Below, in pieces: positions 21,240 to 33,175 of a stretch of DNA of 64,000 nt; the first letter of the stretch is position 1; the number at the start of each line of letters is the position of its first letter. Position numbers and translations under genes: made by a program. Under the pieces are notes generated by a model. That model was not told the DNA's origin. It did not search any database and saw nothing but the letters and a program-made list of their open reading frames with translations. The stretch is from Alopecurus myosuroides (lineage: Eukaryota; Streptophyta; Magnoliopsida; Poales; Poaceae): assembly GCA_028641055.1 (NCBI GenBank), contig CM054062.1, positions 274,965,349 to 275,029,348 on the forward strand, in the 5' to 3' direction.

Positions 21240-21548
21240 AATCTGAACTAACAACATTCCACATGTATCTGGCAAGTGGACATAGAAAGAAGAGATGCGA
21301 AATCGATTCATTTCTTCCACAAAACAAACATTTAGTCACTGCTTTCCCTCCATCTATGTAGAAACACATCTACGGCCAGAATACCTTGTTTTAGTACTAA
21401 CCAAATGAAAGTTTTAACATATAGGGGTATTTTTGCACACTCCAAAGGAATTTGTAAGGAGAAGTGTTATACATTTGCATGAAAGGGTAAAAAGATTTAT
21501 CAGAGAACGCCCCAGAATCGGTAACTTTCCTACTTAACTTATCAGGTT
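21240..21548 (-). mobile_element. LINE fragment, zinc-finger part (right part at 25391-25760)
   Basis: On the minus strand the frames read a zf-RVT segment: KVTDSGAFSDKSFYPFM next to the gypsy border, then CLFCGRNESISHLFFLC with the C-x2-C/H-x4-C pattern, then WNVVSSDFGQ. The protein continues from 25391 across the G2 insertion. Broken by frameshifts. Confidence 0.8.
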
Positions 21549-22042
21549 TGTCGATTACTCGTATCAACAAGTCTCTCGGATGATCCGATAGGGTTTTGAT
21601 TAAGAGAACGAGTAGGCGCTGGCGACAATCGTCGGCTAACATGGAGGCACAATTTTACCCAGGTTCGGGGCCCTCGTAGAGGTAAAACCCTTACTCTTGC
21701 TCTTGAGATCTGTATTATTGGTAGATCGATTACAGGGTGGGTGCGCAAGCCGAGAGATTGGTCTCGAGCTTATGGCTCTGGTGGTGAAAACTAGATTGGA
21801 TCCCCCTCGGTGGTTCTCCTAGCCTTTTATAGATGGCCAGGTCTCAAACCGTATCGGGGGGGGGGGGGTTACAAACCCTAGTTCTAGGTCGGTAGGAGTT
21901 TTCCTTCTTGACACGCAAGTCTTGCTGGTGGGCCTGTATTGGGCCTTCTGGAACATTGGGACAACGCCTTGCCATGGGCCTTGGTTCTGGGCCTTGGACT
22001 GAGTAGGATCACCTGACAGATCCAGGGGTCATCCCCACGTCA
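21549..22042 (-). repeat. G2 LTR (3' LTR in element sense)
   Basis: 494 bp, TG...CA on the plus strand, with a TATA box on minus (TTTTATA on plus at 21825-21831). A G-run of about 14 occurs near 21857. Adjacent to the purine tract. Confidence 0.88.
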
Positions 22043-22674
22043 GTAGCCCCCGAGTGTTTATTCGACTGAGAATAGTCGGGTAAGCACTCAAAGTTCATTA
22101 TTGGATTCGTGCGACTAGTCATTCAATCGCCTGTTTTTAAGGGTGTCTACCCTGCATGTGAGGTTATCGCGCACTTGAGTGGTGAATGCACCTTGTGTTG
22201 GCTATTTTCGCAGGAGGATACGGCTCAGTCACTTGGCTCTCCCGAAAGATCAGGGCCAATTAGTTGCATCTAGGGCAAAAACAATTCTGGCCTACGCGAA
22301 TTCGAGACCTCCGGCTCGAACTCGGTGAGGTGATCGTTGCGACTGGGCCGTGGAGGTCTTACCGAGTCGAACTTAACCTTAAAGGGGTACCCGGTGCGTC
22401 CGCTAGGATTTTTCTTCGTGTTGTTGACACGGAAAGTTTACCAGAGGACGCAGCTTGAGTGCGATTCCAGGCCCACGGGAGAGATCCTTGGGTCTTACCT
22501 TCGTACTCGGAAGAATACGACATCCATATGTGCCTAGTCGGCCGAACGATCCAGGATTAAAATGATGTGTGATTAAATCGTGAGGTAGAGTTGCGGGAGC
22601 CGCATACTCGCGATTTTACCTTAGTCGCATTTCTGCAATCCTTCGAGTGAGGCGATCATGTTTCTCTTGATCTT

Positions 22675-22850
22675 GTGCGAGAGAGATCACGCGTTATGAA
22701 GCTTATACGAAAGAAGTTTCGTGTCAATGTATTTATACGAAAGATATTTCGTGTTGAAATGCCCATACGAAAGTGATTTCGTGTTAGGGTGCCATGCGAA
22801 AGAGATTACACGTCTTCATGCTTATACGAAAGAGATTTCGCGTGTCATGG
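22675..22850. repeat. 30-bp tandem repeat with a palindromic core
   Basis: ATACGAAAG or a close variant begins at 22705, 22735, 22765, 22794 and 22824 (spacing 30, 30, 29, 30), with a weaker unit before. Each unit contains CGAAAG-GATTTCG, which can fold back on itself. It lies inside G2, upstream of the antisense gene. Confidence 0.85.
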
Positions 22851-23132
22851 AGTGTGCAGTGATGTCACCGCGCACACGACTGCTCCGACTGCTCCCGATG
22901 GGACGTGACGAAGTGGGGCAGAGCGCGCGTGCCCACCGTGTCGGCTTTTTGACCGGAAACGAGCGGTCGTGTCCCTGTTTTTCCGCTGGCCGCGCGCTGT
23001 AAATACGCACGATCTTTTCGTAAACCTCGTGCGGGGGTAACTGCCCCCCACCTCCTCGTTTCCGCTTCACGCGTGGCAGCTGCGATGAGCGCCACGTCCG
23101 TATATCAACGGCTCGGATCATCCGGGCTCTCA

Positions 23133-23140
23133 TATAAATA
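23133..23140 (+). promoter_or_regulatory. TATA box of the G2 antisense gene
   Basis: CATATAAATATT at 23131-23142 lies 94-101 bases before the ATG at 23234. It is on the strand opposite to the element's own LTR promoter. Confidence 0.6.
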
Positions 23141-23233
23141 TTGGGCCTTAGGGGAAAGTAACTTTCCCGGCCCTCATTCATATTCTTCCTCCTCCGCGCA
23201 CGCCTTCTCCTCTGTGAGCACGAGCGACTCCCA

Positions 23234-24155
23234 ATGGCAGGAGCCAAGAAGCGCAGCGCAGGTGCATCCGGCAAGGAAGTGGCGAGCGCGTCCACGGCGG
23301 CCCGGCAAAGAAGACGGGCGATTGGCGCCCATCGAACGCCACGAAGAAAAGCATCATGGAGATGCAGAGGGAGGTGTTGCTGCCCCAGGAGAGCTCCAAG
23401 CGCGTGCGCATGTCCTCGAAGAAGGAGGAGATGTCCAACCCCCTCTCCACTGAATGTGTCGCATTCTCAGAGCACATCGCCCGAGGTTTGTCCTTCCCCC
23501 TCCATCCATTTTTCGCTGGGCTGCTGTATGTCTATGGCATACAGCTGCACGACCTTCCTCCGAACGCGATACAACACATTTTGTGCTTTGTGAATGTTTT
23601 CTCGGCATTCGTCCGCACTGGGGGCTTTGGAAATCCATCTTCAAAGTGCGGATTTTTCGAGAGAAGAAGCTGTCGGGTGAAAGAATCGGCGAGCCACTGA
23701 GGACCGGAGGCTTCGGGATTCAGGCGAACAAGGACATCCCCTACATGGAGATGAATTTCGTCGACTCGGCCCAGGGGTGGCGCCGAAAGTGGTTCTACAT
23801 CGTGGATGACAGCACGGGTGGCGTCCTCGAGTTCCAGCCATTCACTGTTTTGAAGCGACGGAAGTCATGGTTGCATTCGCTCTCAGCCGAGGAAGGCAAG
23901 GTCGTCACCCCCTACTCACGAAGGTTTCACGCTTCCGGGGACAAGGAGCTGGGCACTCCGCTGAACGGGATACATCTGTCGGGTGTGCTCCTGCGTCGGA
24001 GGATCCAGCCCCTTCAAGAGAGGCCAACCACCATGTGGGAGTACACGGGCGCCAACGACCAGAGCCGTGTATGCGACGATATTCTTTTGAATGCCGAATT
24101 CGACAAGAAAATCAAGGCTATCACCAAATTGGTTCGGGGGTTGGCTACCCGTTGA
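23234..24155 (+). pseudogene. G2 antisense gene, PF04195-like (frameshifted)
   Basis: The ATG at 23234 (MAGAKKRSAG) leads into a basic N-terminus. After a frame change the PF04195-like block appears at about 23425-23600: CVAFSEHIARGLSFPLHPFF, LYVYGIQLHDLPPNAIQHI. A further frame change gives RRKWFYIVDDSTGGV (about 23780) and RRIQPLQERPTTMWEYTG (about 24000-24050), both typical of the family. At least two frameshifts and a stop near 24155 mark it as broken. Orientation is antisense to the element. Function of the family is unknown. Confidence 0.75.
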
Positions 24156-24245
24156 TTGGGTCCTTGAGAGCGCTGCGTGGCACGCACTTGAAGCTTCCGC
24201 CGCTTCCTTCCGTATGTCCAGATCCTTGCGGGCTTCTGCGATCAG

Positions 24246-24896
24246 TCAACCTATTCGCACCAAGTGGTAGTGATACGCGGTCAGATCTTCTCGAGAAGCT
24301 CCATCTTCTATCGGCTGGCCAGATTGTACTGCCACCTTTGCTTTGAGCCAAGCGAATCGCGAGACTTTGATGTGTTCTCGCTCCTTTCGACTTGTCTCCG
24401 TTTCTTCGGGTTGTTCAGTTGATCCTGCCATGCAGACTTGGGCCAGATATGGCTCATGAGTCCTAAGCGTGGGTCGACGACTTTCGCCGAATCTGGAGGG
24501 TTCCTCACTCGCGATGGTGTGCAAATCGCGCGTGTTGAGGCGGATGGAGCCACTGCTGGGCGCTAGGTCGTGACCAGCGTTATCAGATGGCGAATCGAGG
24601 GTCGCCGGGCTGAAGACGGATTCAGAGTCCGACTCGCCGATCCCGATCTGGTCGGAGAAGTGCAGGATTCCCACCTTGCTGGCGCGGAAGTGGAAGCTGC
24701 CGAACGTCAGGCTGACGCTCTTCTCGAGTTCGCTGAATACCGGGCGTGATGCCGACGAGTGGGGCGCGTAGATGAGTGGCCCGAAGTGGATCGGCTCCGA
24801 TGGAGTCGATGATCCAGGGCTCCAGCTGAAGTTTTGCAAAGATAAGGCCGAATACGCCGTGGATCCAGCGTCCGTCGTTCCCACAGACGGCGCCAA
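24246..24896 (-). pseudogene. G2 gag N-terminal region (partial)
   Basis: A 216-codon frame opens at the primer site and reads away from the 5' LTR. It begins APSVGTTDAGS, comparable with APTVGPA at the same place in G1 and G3. Ser/Pro-rich. No capsid or zinc-knuckle domain follows, because the internal deletion removed the rest. A TAA lies directly before the primer site, so unlike G1 and G3 the frame does not extend into the LTR. Confidence 0.6.
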
Positions 24897-24897
24897 T

Positions 24898-25390
24898 TAT
24901 CGATTACTCATATCAACAAGTCCCTCGGATGATCCGGTAGGGTTTTGATTCAGAGAACGAGTAGGCGCTGGCGACAATTGTCGGCTAACAGGGGGCACAA
25001 TTTTACCCAGATTCGGGGCCCTCATAGAGGTAAAACCCTTACTCCTGCTCTTGAGATCTGTATTATCGGTAGATCGATTACAGGGTGGGTGCGCAAGCCG
25101 AGAGATTGGTCTCGAGCTTATGGCTATGGTGGTGAAAAGTGTATTGGATCCCCCTCGGTGGTTCTCCTAGCCTTTTATAGATGGCCAGGTCTCAAACCGT
25201 ATCTGGGGGAGGGGGGGTTACAAGCCCTAGTTCTAGGTCGGTAGGAGTTTTCCTTCTTGACCCGCAAGTCTTCGGGTGGGCCTGTATTGGGCCTTCTGGA
25301 ACATCGGGACAGCGCCTTGCCATGGGTCTTGATTCTGGGCCTTGGACTGGGTAGACTCACCTGACAGGTCCAGGGGACATCCCCACGTCA
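24898..25390 (-). repeat. G2 LTR (5' LTR in element sense)
   Basis: 493 bp. Starts TATCG where the partner has TGTCG and ends CGTCA. TATA at 25173-25179 (minus). The primer site ends two bases away. Confidence 0.88.
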
Positions 25391-25760
25391 AGGCTCATCT
25401 CTTAGATCCACCCTATACAATAGTGCATTTAACTGTACCCATTGTTCATGTAAATCCCCGACCAGTGCCCTTCTAAATGTCAGAAAATGTGGCCCTCCCT
25501 CAACTGTTTTACTTGTTTAAACATGATCTCTGTATTGTTTGAAACAGAGAATAGTTTAGGAAACTTTTTGGAGAAGTCATTGTCACCACGGCAAAGATCT
25601 TCCCAAAAGCTCGTTCTATCTCCACGACCAACATTCACTTTGCACTCGGCCATAATTTTTTTTACTTTCATCATCACTTGCCAAAAGTGCGAGTCACATG
25701 GTTGAGTAGAGATCTGACATAGGTTTTTCTTTTGTTAGTATTTCAGAGTAAAGATTGTTT
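25391..25760 (-). mobile_element. LINE fragment (continues at 21548-21240)
   Basis: On the minus strand the frame 25677-25480 carries VGRGDRTSFWEDLC, the block before the zinc finger in plant LINE ORF2, and continues through GDLHEQWVQL to the G2 border. Joining across G2 restores the usual order. Confidence 0.8.
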
Positions 25761-26730
25761 GCCAAGGCCCGTTTTCATCGAATAACTTCCACAACCAGTT
25801 ACAATTTCCAACACATCAACTATAATGTCAAAAAGGAAAGGGAGACAAAATGTCCCTTGCCTAAACCCTTGTTATGTGGCAAAATACGGCCTAGTCACTT
25901 CATTTTTTTATTACGTGTCTCTACCGACGACCAAGAGGTCGCAGATTCTGTTACAAGAGGGCCCTGGCAGGGGTGGGCCATTAATGCTTGATGCCCTCCC
26001 CCCTCGACCACGGTGGGATTCTCCACTCCACCCACCGATGAGGATTCCGGTCGAGTTGTGCTGGCGCCACCAACGAGACAGGTTTTGGCGCAAATCTGGC
26101 AACACATTGTATCGCCGATCCTGCCTCTACCGGATGTTCAGAGGGGCCACCAGAGGAAACTCTTTAAGACGGAAAAGAAATGGAGGCATAGTTCGCGGCT
26201 GGGACGGAAAGCCGCCGGACAACCAATGCCGTGTATCTCTAGGGCACAAAGAGTGCTGATGACTCGGGTCAGTATATGTGAAGTGGAGGGTGAGGAGCCG
26301 GTGGACTGCCTGAAGCAGTACACACAGTTCTTCGACGAGCCGTTGTCAAATCAGGGGATCGACGCGATCACGCGCATGTTCTTCCTAAACACAGCGCTGC
26401 CGATGGAGTTTGAGGACCGAGGATCCTTGATCCTCAGGTAGACGTTCTATAGACCTTTGCAATGAATCAGAAAAACCATAACATGGTTGTGTGGAATCAG
26501 CATGGACTTAATGATCGGAACCGATGCACTGTGGTTCGCATGGTTGTGGAGGATGCGTTGACATCTATTGTGTGTTTAGTGGAAACCAAGCTGGCAAATG
26601 TGGATCAATTCGCCATCTTTTGAGCTCTCAGCCTACGGTTTGATGGGTTCGCACTCTACTGGCAGATAACATGGCAGGAGGCGTAATAGTGGCATGGCAG
26701 TCGAATCTGGTTTAGGTTCTGGCTTTTAGG

Positions 26731-27237
26731 GTGTATCAGTTCTCTATCACGGTGACTTGTCGTTTCGCGGGAGGCGGGCCGTGGATTTTGACCACGGGTT
26801 ACATGCCTACTAACATTCAGCTCAAGGGCCTTTTCCTAAAGGAGCTCAGAGCCATTCGGGCGGCCCAACCAGGGTGTTGGGCTGTCACCGGAGATTTTAA
26901 CATGATCCTGGACGCGACAAATAAAAATAACTCGCGCGTGAGTCACAGGCAGATGGGCCAATTTCGGAGGCTTCTGAACGCGCTTGAGCTTAAGGAGCAG
27001 GGGCTAGTGGGCCGCAAGTATATGTGGAGAAACCATAGACGCGTCCCCATGATTGAAAAGCTTGACCGGTGGTTCTGTTCGGTAGACTGGGATATTTTGC
27101 ACCCGGATTGCCTTCTCCAAGCTCTGTCTTCCGCCATGTCTGACCACTGCGCAATCTTGATATCCACCAATGTCTCCTTCCACCGCAAATCCCGGTTCCA
27201 CTTCCAGGCATTTTGGCCTAAGCTCGAGGGGTTCTAG
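26731..27237 (+). pseudogene. LINE endonuclease domain (partial)
   Basis: 168 codons of an exonuclease-endonuclease-phosphatase fold: VTGDFNMILD near residue 52, FCSVDWDILHPD near 112 and SDHCAILI near 138. The N-terminal part (WNQHGLNDRNR at about 26490) is in another frame. It would nick target DNA in an active element; this copy has stops on both sides. Confidence 0.8.
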
Positions 27238-27243
27238 CAAGCG

Positions 27244-28800
27244 GTGGTGGCAGGGTGCTTCACGGTGGAGAGGCATCAGGATCCCTTCCTGGATCTAAGT
27301 AATCGCTTGAGGGAGACTGCTCGGGTGCTGACTAGATGGAGCCAGCGACGTGTGGGGAACATCAAGGAACATATCATCCTCGCCAATGAAGTGATCGCCC
27401 AACTGGAGAAAGCTGGGGAGAGAAGGCCCCTTTCCGATGTGGAATTTTGGCTACGCAGGCAACTGAAGAGAAAGGCGTTGGGTCTGGCATCACTAGAGCG
27501 CACCATCGCCAGTCAGCGATCCCGAATCGCATGGTTGCAGGAGGGAGACACGAATACCGCGTTCATTCATCTCCATGCTAGTAACATGTAGCGGCGGAAC
27601 CATATCTTCCTAGTGAAGAAGGGGGGTGTGAGCGCTACGGATCAGGAGACCATGTGCACTCTCGCTTCCAATCATTATGCGGTATTCTTGGGCTCTCCTG
27701 TTGTTCAAGGGTATGGAATGAACCAAGAAGAGTTGGGGTTCCGCACGGTGGATGCTTCCGATTTGGAGTTAGCTTTCTCTGAAGAGGAAATCTGGGAGGC
27801 GATTCGCTCAATGCCATCGGATAAATCGTCGGGGCTGGACGGGTTCTCGGCGTGATTTTAACAATCCTGATGGCAGCTGATCAGAGTAGAGGTTATGCGA
27901 GCGGTGAATTTCTTTGATTCGGCGGGCGGGAGGCACATCGATTGAGTCAGTGACGCGCTCATTACCCTCCTATCCAAGAAGGAGGGCGCAGTGGAGATAA
28001 GCGAGTTTAGGCCCACAAGCTTAATTTTTACAGCTTTGCCAAGATCATTTCCAAAGCGATGGCGGCAAGGGTGGCGAGAATTCTACCTCGACTTGTTGAT
28101 GCAAACCAGAGCGCCTTCGTGAAAGGCAGATCCTTCCAAGACAACTTTCACATAGTGCAGAATTCCATTCGCAGCCTGCACCGGAGCGAGTCCCTGCTCT
28201 AATGGTTAAGGTGGACATGGCCAAGGCCTTTGACACGGTGGCATGGCCATTCTTGATGGCAATAATGAAACAGAGGGGCTTTGAGCAGCAGAGGATTGTG
28301 CGTGTGGCGTTGTTGCTCTCCACGGCATCAACCCATGTGTTGGTCAATGATATGGCTGGAGATAGATTCTGGCACGTGAAAGGGCTCCGGCCAGGGGATT
28401 CTGGTTCGCCAATGTTCTTCATTTTGGTCATCGACGTGCTGAACGCGGTATTCCAGCTTGCGGAGGAAGCTGGGGTCTTCGCGCACTGGACAACTATGGA
28501 ATTTGACACCGCCTATCCCTCTTTGTTGATGATGTGGTCCTGCTGATCAAGCCCTGTGTGGAGGAGGCCCAGGCTGCGGTTAAGCTCTTTCAGGCGTTTG
28601 GGGAAGCATCTGGACTTCATTGGAATCTCGCGAAAAGCTCGGTCTCGCCCATCCGTTGCAACTCGACCGACTTGCATCCAATTCTAGCCATCTTGCACTG
28701 CCCCTGCATCCATTCCGTGTTCAATATCTGGGACTGCTCTTATCCCTATTCAAGTTGACAAAGAGGGATCTTCAACCTCTGGTCGATAAAGTGGCGGGCC
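27244..28800 (+). pseudogene. LINE reverse transcriptase (several broken frames)
   Basis: Three frames (27244-27591, 27613-27855, 28202-28760) share the RT. Motifs are WLQEGDTNTAF, MPSDKSSGLDGFSA, KVDMAKAFDTVAW, LRPGDSGSPMFFILV and FVDDVVLLIKP. Stops at 27589, 27853 and 28544 split it. One GDPLSP-type box reads GDSGSP here. Confidence 0.8.
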
Positions 28801-29519
28801 ACTTCCCCACTTGGAAGGCCAGACTGCTTTAGAAGAGTGGGCGCCTGGTGCTGATCGACTCGACTTTGACAGCAACCCCGGTCTACCACATGTTGTCGTT
28901 GGACCTCCCTCCGTGGTTTTTCGAGTGCATGGACAAGATGTTGAGGGGTTTCTTCTGGTCTGCAGCGGCAGAGGCGAGACATGGACAATGTAGAGTCGCC
29001 TGGAAGGCGGGGTGCACCCCCAAGTCCCTAGGGGGGCTCAGGGTCAAGGACCTGAGACCGCTGAATTTGGCGCTCAGAATGAGATTGCGTTGGATGGAGA
29101 TACAGACTTGGAGAAACCGTGGCAATGCCTGAAGTTTCAGATAGCTAAAGAAGCAGAAGGTGTGTTCCTGGCAAGTGTCAGATGTGGCCTTGGAGATGGG
29201 AGAAGGTTGAGGTTTTGGAAGGACCGTTGGGTAGATGGCCAATCGATTGACAGGTTGGCCCCAAACCTCTACAAGTTCATCAATGGGACGGACAAGAACA
29301 TTTGCATGGCTGAAGCTCTGGAGAATGACAGGTGGGTGGCTCGCATTGAGGGCGCTCCGTTAGTTCGGGCGCTAATGGAGTACCTAGAGCTGTGTGATCG
29401 GTTTAGGCAGAAATCTGTGGCGGTAGGGGAGGAAGACTCGTTCTCCTGGCGACTGACTGTCAATGGCATATAATCTACGCGATCTACATACAAAGCTTTC
29501 TTTTTCAGTAGAGAGCTCG

Positions 29520-30245
29520 CACTGGGTGCTACCGAACTTTGGTCATCCAAGGCCTTGTTGTTGCTAAAGCTACATATGCTCGATAGTGGGTTCATGCCTC
29601 CTTTGCATCTGTGCTCGAGTGACAGAAACGTGACGGATGGAGGATGTGTTGTTTCCATTAGGGAGAAAACAACGATGTTTAGTTTGTTTACATTATTTAC
29701 ATTACACACCTTGCTTACTGCGATTATCCGTTGCTTGCAACTTAATACCCAACGTTTGTTCGGATGATATTCGAAGGGTGGATTATTAGTCATAGATGCA
29801 GTTGGATGACGATCTATGTACCTTGTTGTAATGCCCGCATGAATCTCATAGTAATCTTTATGTCATGCATGTTCTTTATCTGTCAATTGCCCAGCTGTAA
29901 TTTGTTCACCACGTATGTTAGCTATCTTTTATGGAGAGACACCTCTAGTGAACTGTGGACCCCGTTCTATTTTCTCATACTGATAATACACACACTGATT
30001 CCATTGTTTTCACACTGTTTTCACACTGCTGGTACTGTTTTCATATTGTTCTCATACTGTTTTCCACACCATACATTTAACCTCTTTGTTATCAGCAAAA
30101 CCGGGGAGATTGACAACCTCACAGCTTCGTTGGGGCAAAGTGAATTGTTTATGATGTGTAGGTTCCACGTTGTTGCTGAACCGGTAGTGCGCCCTACCAT
30201 CTCAGCTGCATCAACCTTCTGAAGTTACTCCTACTGGTCGAGTCA
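29520..30245. other. Non-LINE stretch inside the LINE
   Basis: AT-rich, with repeats of TTTTCACACTG/TTCTCATACTG near 30000-30060. No domain was recognised. LINE similarity stops near 29510 and resumes near 30250, so this is either an insertion with unclear ends or a diverged piece. Confidence 0.4.
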
Positions 30246-30824
30246 ACCTTGGTTTTTTCTGAGGGAAACTTGCTACTATGCTCTTCATACCTTCCTCTTG
30301 GGGTCTCCCAACGATGTGTGTTACACGTGTATCAATAGGCTCAGCAAGCGGAGGCTGCAACACCCCACGGAATGCCCCATGTGCTGTTAGGAGCCGAAAA
30401 CTGCATACCCATCTCACTCTCCAATGCCCCCTTTCCCGCGAGGTCTGGTTTTTGGTGTTGTCGCTGCTGGGACTACAGAGTTTCATCCCGGATTGCGCTG
30501 CCACTTGCTCTGCTTGGTGGCATGTGATTAGAGAGGCTACCACCAGAGCAGGGAGGGGAGACATTAGCACATTGATTGTGCTCACGCCTTGGTTCCTATG
30601 GCTGGAACACAAGAGTAGTGTTTTCGACAAAGTTATCACAATGGCCCATGAGGTTAGTAGGAAGATAGGTGTGGAGTTCGAGCAGTGGAAAAAGGCCAAG
30701 TTGTGTGGGTCGATGAGAGTGGTTCCTGAGCACGTGTGTGGAGTTTGGAGCAGGCGGTCCTGTCTGCTCTAAGTTGTAACGTCTTGTGTAATTGCTCTTT
30801 TGTCTCTGTCAGATCAGGCTTTGG

Positions 30825-31538
30825 GAGGGCAATGTCTGGTTGCTCGGGAAAATGTGTGCAAGCCGCATGAGTTTGGAGGGCTTGGCATAAGAAAACTTGG
30901 AAGTACATGGACTGGCTCTGCGCGGTAGATGGGAATGGTTGAGGAAAACGAATGCTTCCAAACCTTGGCAGGGATTACCAATGTTGAAGGACACCATGGC
31001 AGCGGAGGTGTTCAACAGCCTGGTAAGGATCAAAGTGGGAGATGGGAAGAGAACCATGTTCTGGAAGGACAGGTGGATTGCCGGAGTTGCCGTCCAGGAG
31101 ATCGCCCCTCTTCTTCGAGGGCTGGTGAGTACTAGGACAACAAATAAAAGAATGGTGGCTGAGGCGTTACGTGAGAATTGTTGGATGTTGGACATCAAGG
31201 TGCCTATGAACGAGCATATGGCGATACAGTGTGTCCGACTTTGGGTGGCCATCCAAAGGATACCTAGGGAGGAGACTTCGGAGGATGAGTTTGCGTGGCA
31301 TGCCTCGGCGTCGGGGAAATATACTGCCAGTTCAACATGCAAGATGCTCATGCAAGGATTGATAAGGTTCCCACTAGCAAATGGGGTTTGGAAATATTGG
31401 GCGCCGGCAAATTGCAAAATCTTCATGTGGCTTGCCTTGCAATATAGACTCTTGACTTCGGATAGAAGAGCTAGGCATGGGCTCCAGGAGCACCCGGAAA
31501 CATGCAAGTTGTCTCTCCAAGAAATTGAGACATCGCAT
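30825..31538 (+). mobile_element. 5'-truncated LINE, left part (continues at 45730-46671)
   Basis: The frame 30897-31604 carries LRGRWEWLRKTNASKPW, VGDGKRTMFWKDRW and the zinc-finger lead CKIFMWLALQYRLL. It begins after the RT domain, so the copy was 5'-truncated on insertion. It stops at the G3 LTR (31539). The 5' end abuts the 3' end of the previous LINE. Confidence 0.85.
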
Positions 31539-32418
31539 TGTCGTGGAGTGGATAAGACAGATGCCATGGGATGGCTAAAGTGTTGGGGCCGATGGACGCT
31601 GTAGGTATTCGGGGAGGGATCGCACGTCGAGTAGACGCGCTCAGGAATACTGCAAACACCTCGATCTACCCAGGTTCGGGGCCCTCGTGTGGAGGTAACA
31701 CCCCCTACTCCTGCATATGTCTCTGTATATGGTATGTCCGAGTAGCCGCAGTACAATCAGGCTCTTAGCCGAGTAGCCACTCTCTAGTTCTCTCTCTCTC
31801 TGTAGCACTAAGGAGCGCAATAAATGCTCTTAGGGCAACGTCCTCTTCGCGCAGGAGGGGGCTGGGCGCCTTATATACTGGTGCCCAACGAGTAAACAAC
31901 TACTAAAAGTACACGATTAGACAATGCCGCTGTGATAGCAGCAGCACGCTTCCGTGTTCCCCCTGACGCCGCTGCGAGAAGTCGCCGCGCCGTCCGGCTG
32001 ACATGACTTGTCCACCCTGTCAGCCTCAGAAAGTAGGCTCCTGACCCTGTCCTGTCCCCTCTGTCAGTGACAGGACATGACAGGCGCCCACCCTCACTGT
32101 GCCCACGCCGTAGCGCGGATAATCATGTGTCTTGTAAGTTGAACCGCACGCCTATACGGCTGCGGGATCCGCGGGATCCCGTCAGAACGGCTCCATTGAC
32201 TTTGTCCCGAGTAGGGTTGATGCCCATCTACTCGGACCACCTGATCTCTACTCGGATGATTCCAAACTTCCTCCTTATCTTATCTTGGCCTTCAATACTT
32301 ATTACCGAGTAGCATCTACCGGATAGCAGGTACCCGGGTAGCCGCTTACCCGGTAAACAGTACTCTGATCTTTGTTTTACCACCTGTCTTACCCCTACTC
32401 GGGGGTAGCCCCCCGATA
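31539..32418 (-). repeat. G3 LTR (3' LTR in element sense)
   Basis: 880 bp. TATATA at 31872-31877 (TATA box on minus). Rich in CGAGTAG-type strings. The outer base pair is TA where the partner has CA. Differs from the other LTR at a few tens of sites by eye. Confidence 0.9.
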
Positions 32419-32950
32419 TTAGTCCCCGAAGCTGGTAGAGTCCAGTGAACTTGTTCATTGGGCCCTGCCAGCTTTAACCAAATTGCCTTCGTGAAGCGAT
32501 CTGGCCGAGTTGCTCCTCAACTCGGACATTCAAAGACCTTGCTCGAACTTTTCTGATTAAAGTCTTGAGAGAAATCTTCTAAATGCCGAGTAGGCCACGC
32601 AACGCAGAGCTCTGCCGAGAACCCAACACTTAGCGAAATTTTCCACTCGCTCCCGCTCAATCCAGATCAACTCCATCTCCTCGTGTCCAGTGAGGGCACG
32701 TGTCACACGCCCACGCCCCCGACGCCTCGGTTCTGGCGTTTCAACGTGTCACGCGCCTGTCACTGCACCTGGGGCCCACGGCCCGTTAGGTCACCTCGAT
32801 CGTGTAGTCGAGAGCCCACGACCAACATCGTGGGATCAATTGTGCCCGTTACGCGCGCATTTTGCGCTATATGCGTTTCTAACTGGCAGTTAAGCCACGC
32901 CGCACGATCTCAGCCACGATCAATCTGCTAGTAACTGCAATTCGCAGACG

Positions 32951-32959
32951 GAATAAATA
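32951..32959 (+). promoter_or_regulatory. TATA-like box of the G3 antisense gene
   Basis: GAATAAATA lies 217-225 bases before the ATG at 33176, followed by a GC- and CT-rich leader. Same relative place as the TATA boxes in G1 and G2. Confidence 0.45.
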
Positions 32960-33175
32960 CCTCCGCGCCGCCCAAATCACTTCTTCTCTTCGCACTTTCC
33001 CCATCTCGCATCGCTTCTCCTCGCCTTCGCCCTCGCCGCGGAGCACAGCGCCACCGCGAACTCGCCACGCGCCGCCGCATCGAGAGCAGAGAGCAAGGAT
33101 TTCGGCGCGCCTCCGTCGTCAACATCAACCTCAACTCCGACGAGCTCCCGCTTCTCCACCAGCAACCGCGCCTCC

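Larger units (their letters stand above)
21549..25390 (-). mobile_element. Ty3/gypsy element G2, minus orientation, pol deleted
   Basis: LTRs at 21549-22042 and 24898-25390 flank only 2.85 kb. Left target site AGGTT and right AGGCT agree at 4 of 5 bases. The primer site (TTGGCGCCGTCTGTGGGA on minus) is at about 24879-24896 and a purine tract (CGGGGGCTAC on minus) at 22043-22052. The LTRs differ at about 30 sites by eye, so the insertion is old. No RT, integrase or protease remains; an N-terminal gag-like frame and the antisense gene do. It is a deletion derivative sitting in a LINE. Confidence 0.9.
25960..30823 (+). mobile_element. Plus-strand LINE with ORF1 tail, endonuclease, RT and C-terminal parts (decayed)
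   Basis: Broken frames follow LINE order. 26013-26441 is an ORF1-like tail (RRAQRVLM and YTQFFDEPLSNQGIDAI). 26475-27237 is an endonuclease-like domain with TGDFN near 26895 and MSDHC near 27140. 27244-28800 is RT with KSSGLDGFSA, KVDMAKAFD and FVDDVVLL. 28800-29510 leads to the zinc-finger region. 30250-30770 is the C-terminus (PRGLVF, GLQSFIPDCAATCSAWWHV). 29520-30240 does not read as LINE and may be a further insertion. Many stops. Confidence 0.85.

Noticed and set aside
22822..23295. 157-codon minus-strand frame in G2
   Set aside because: Arg/Ser/Gly-rich shadow opposite the antisense-gene promoter; no domain.
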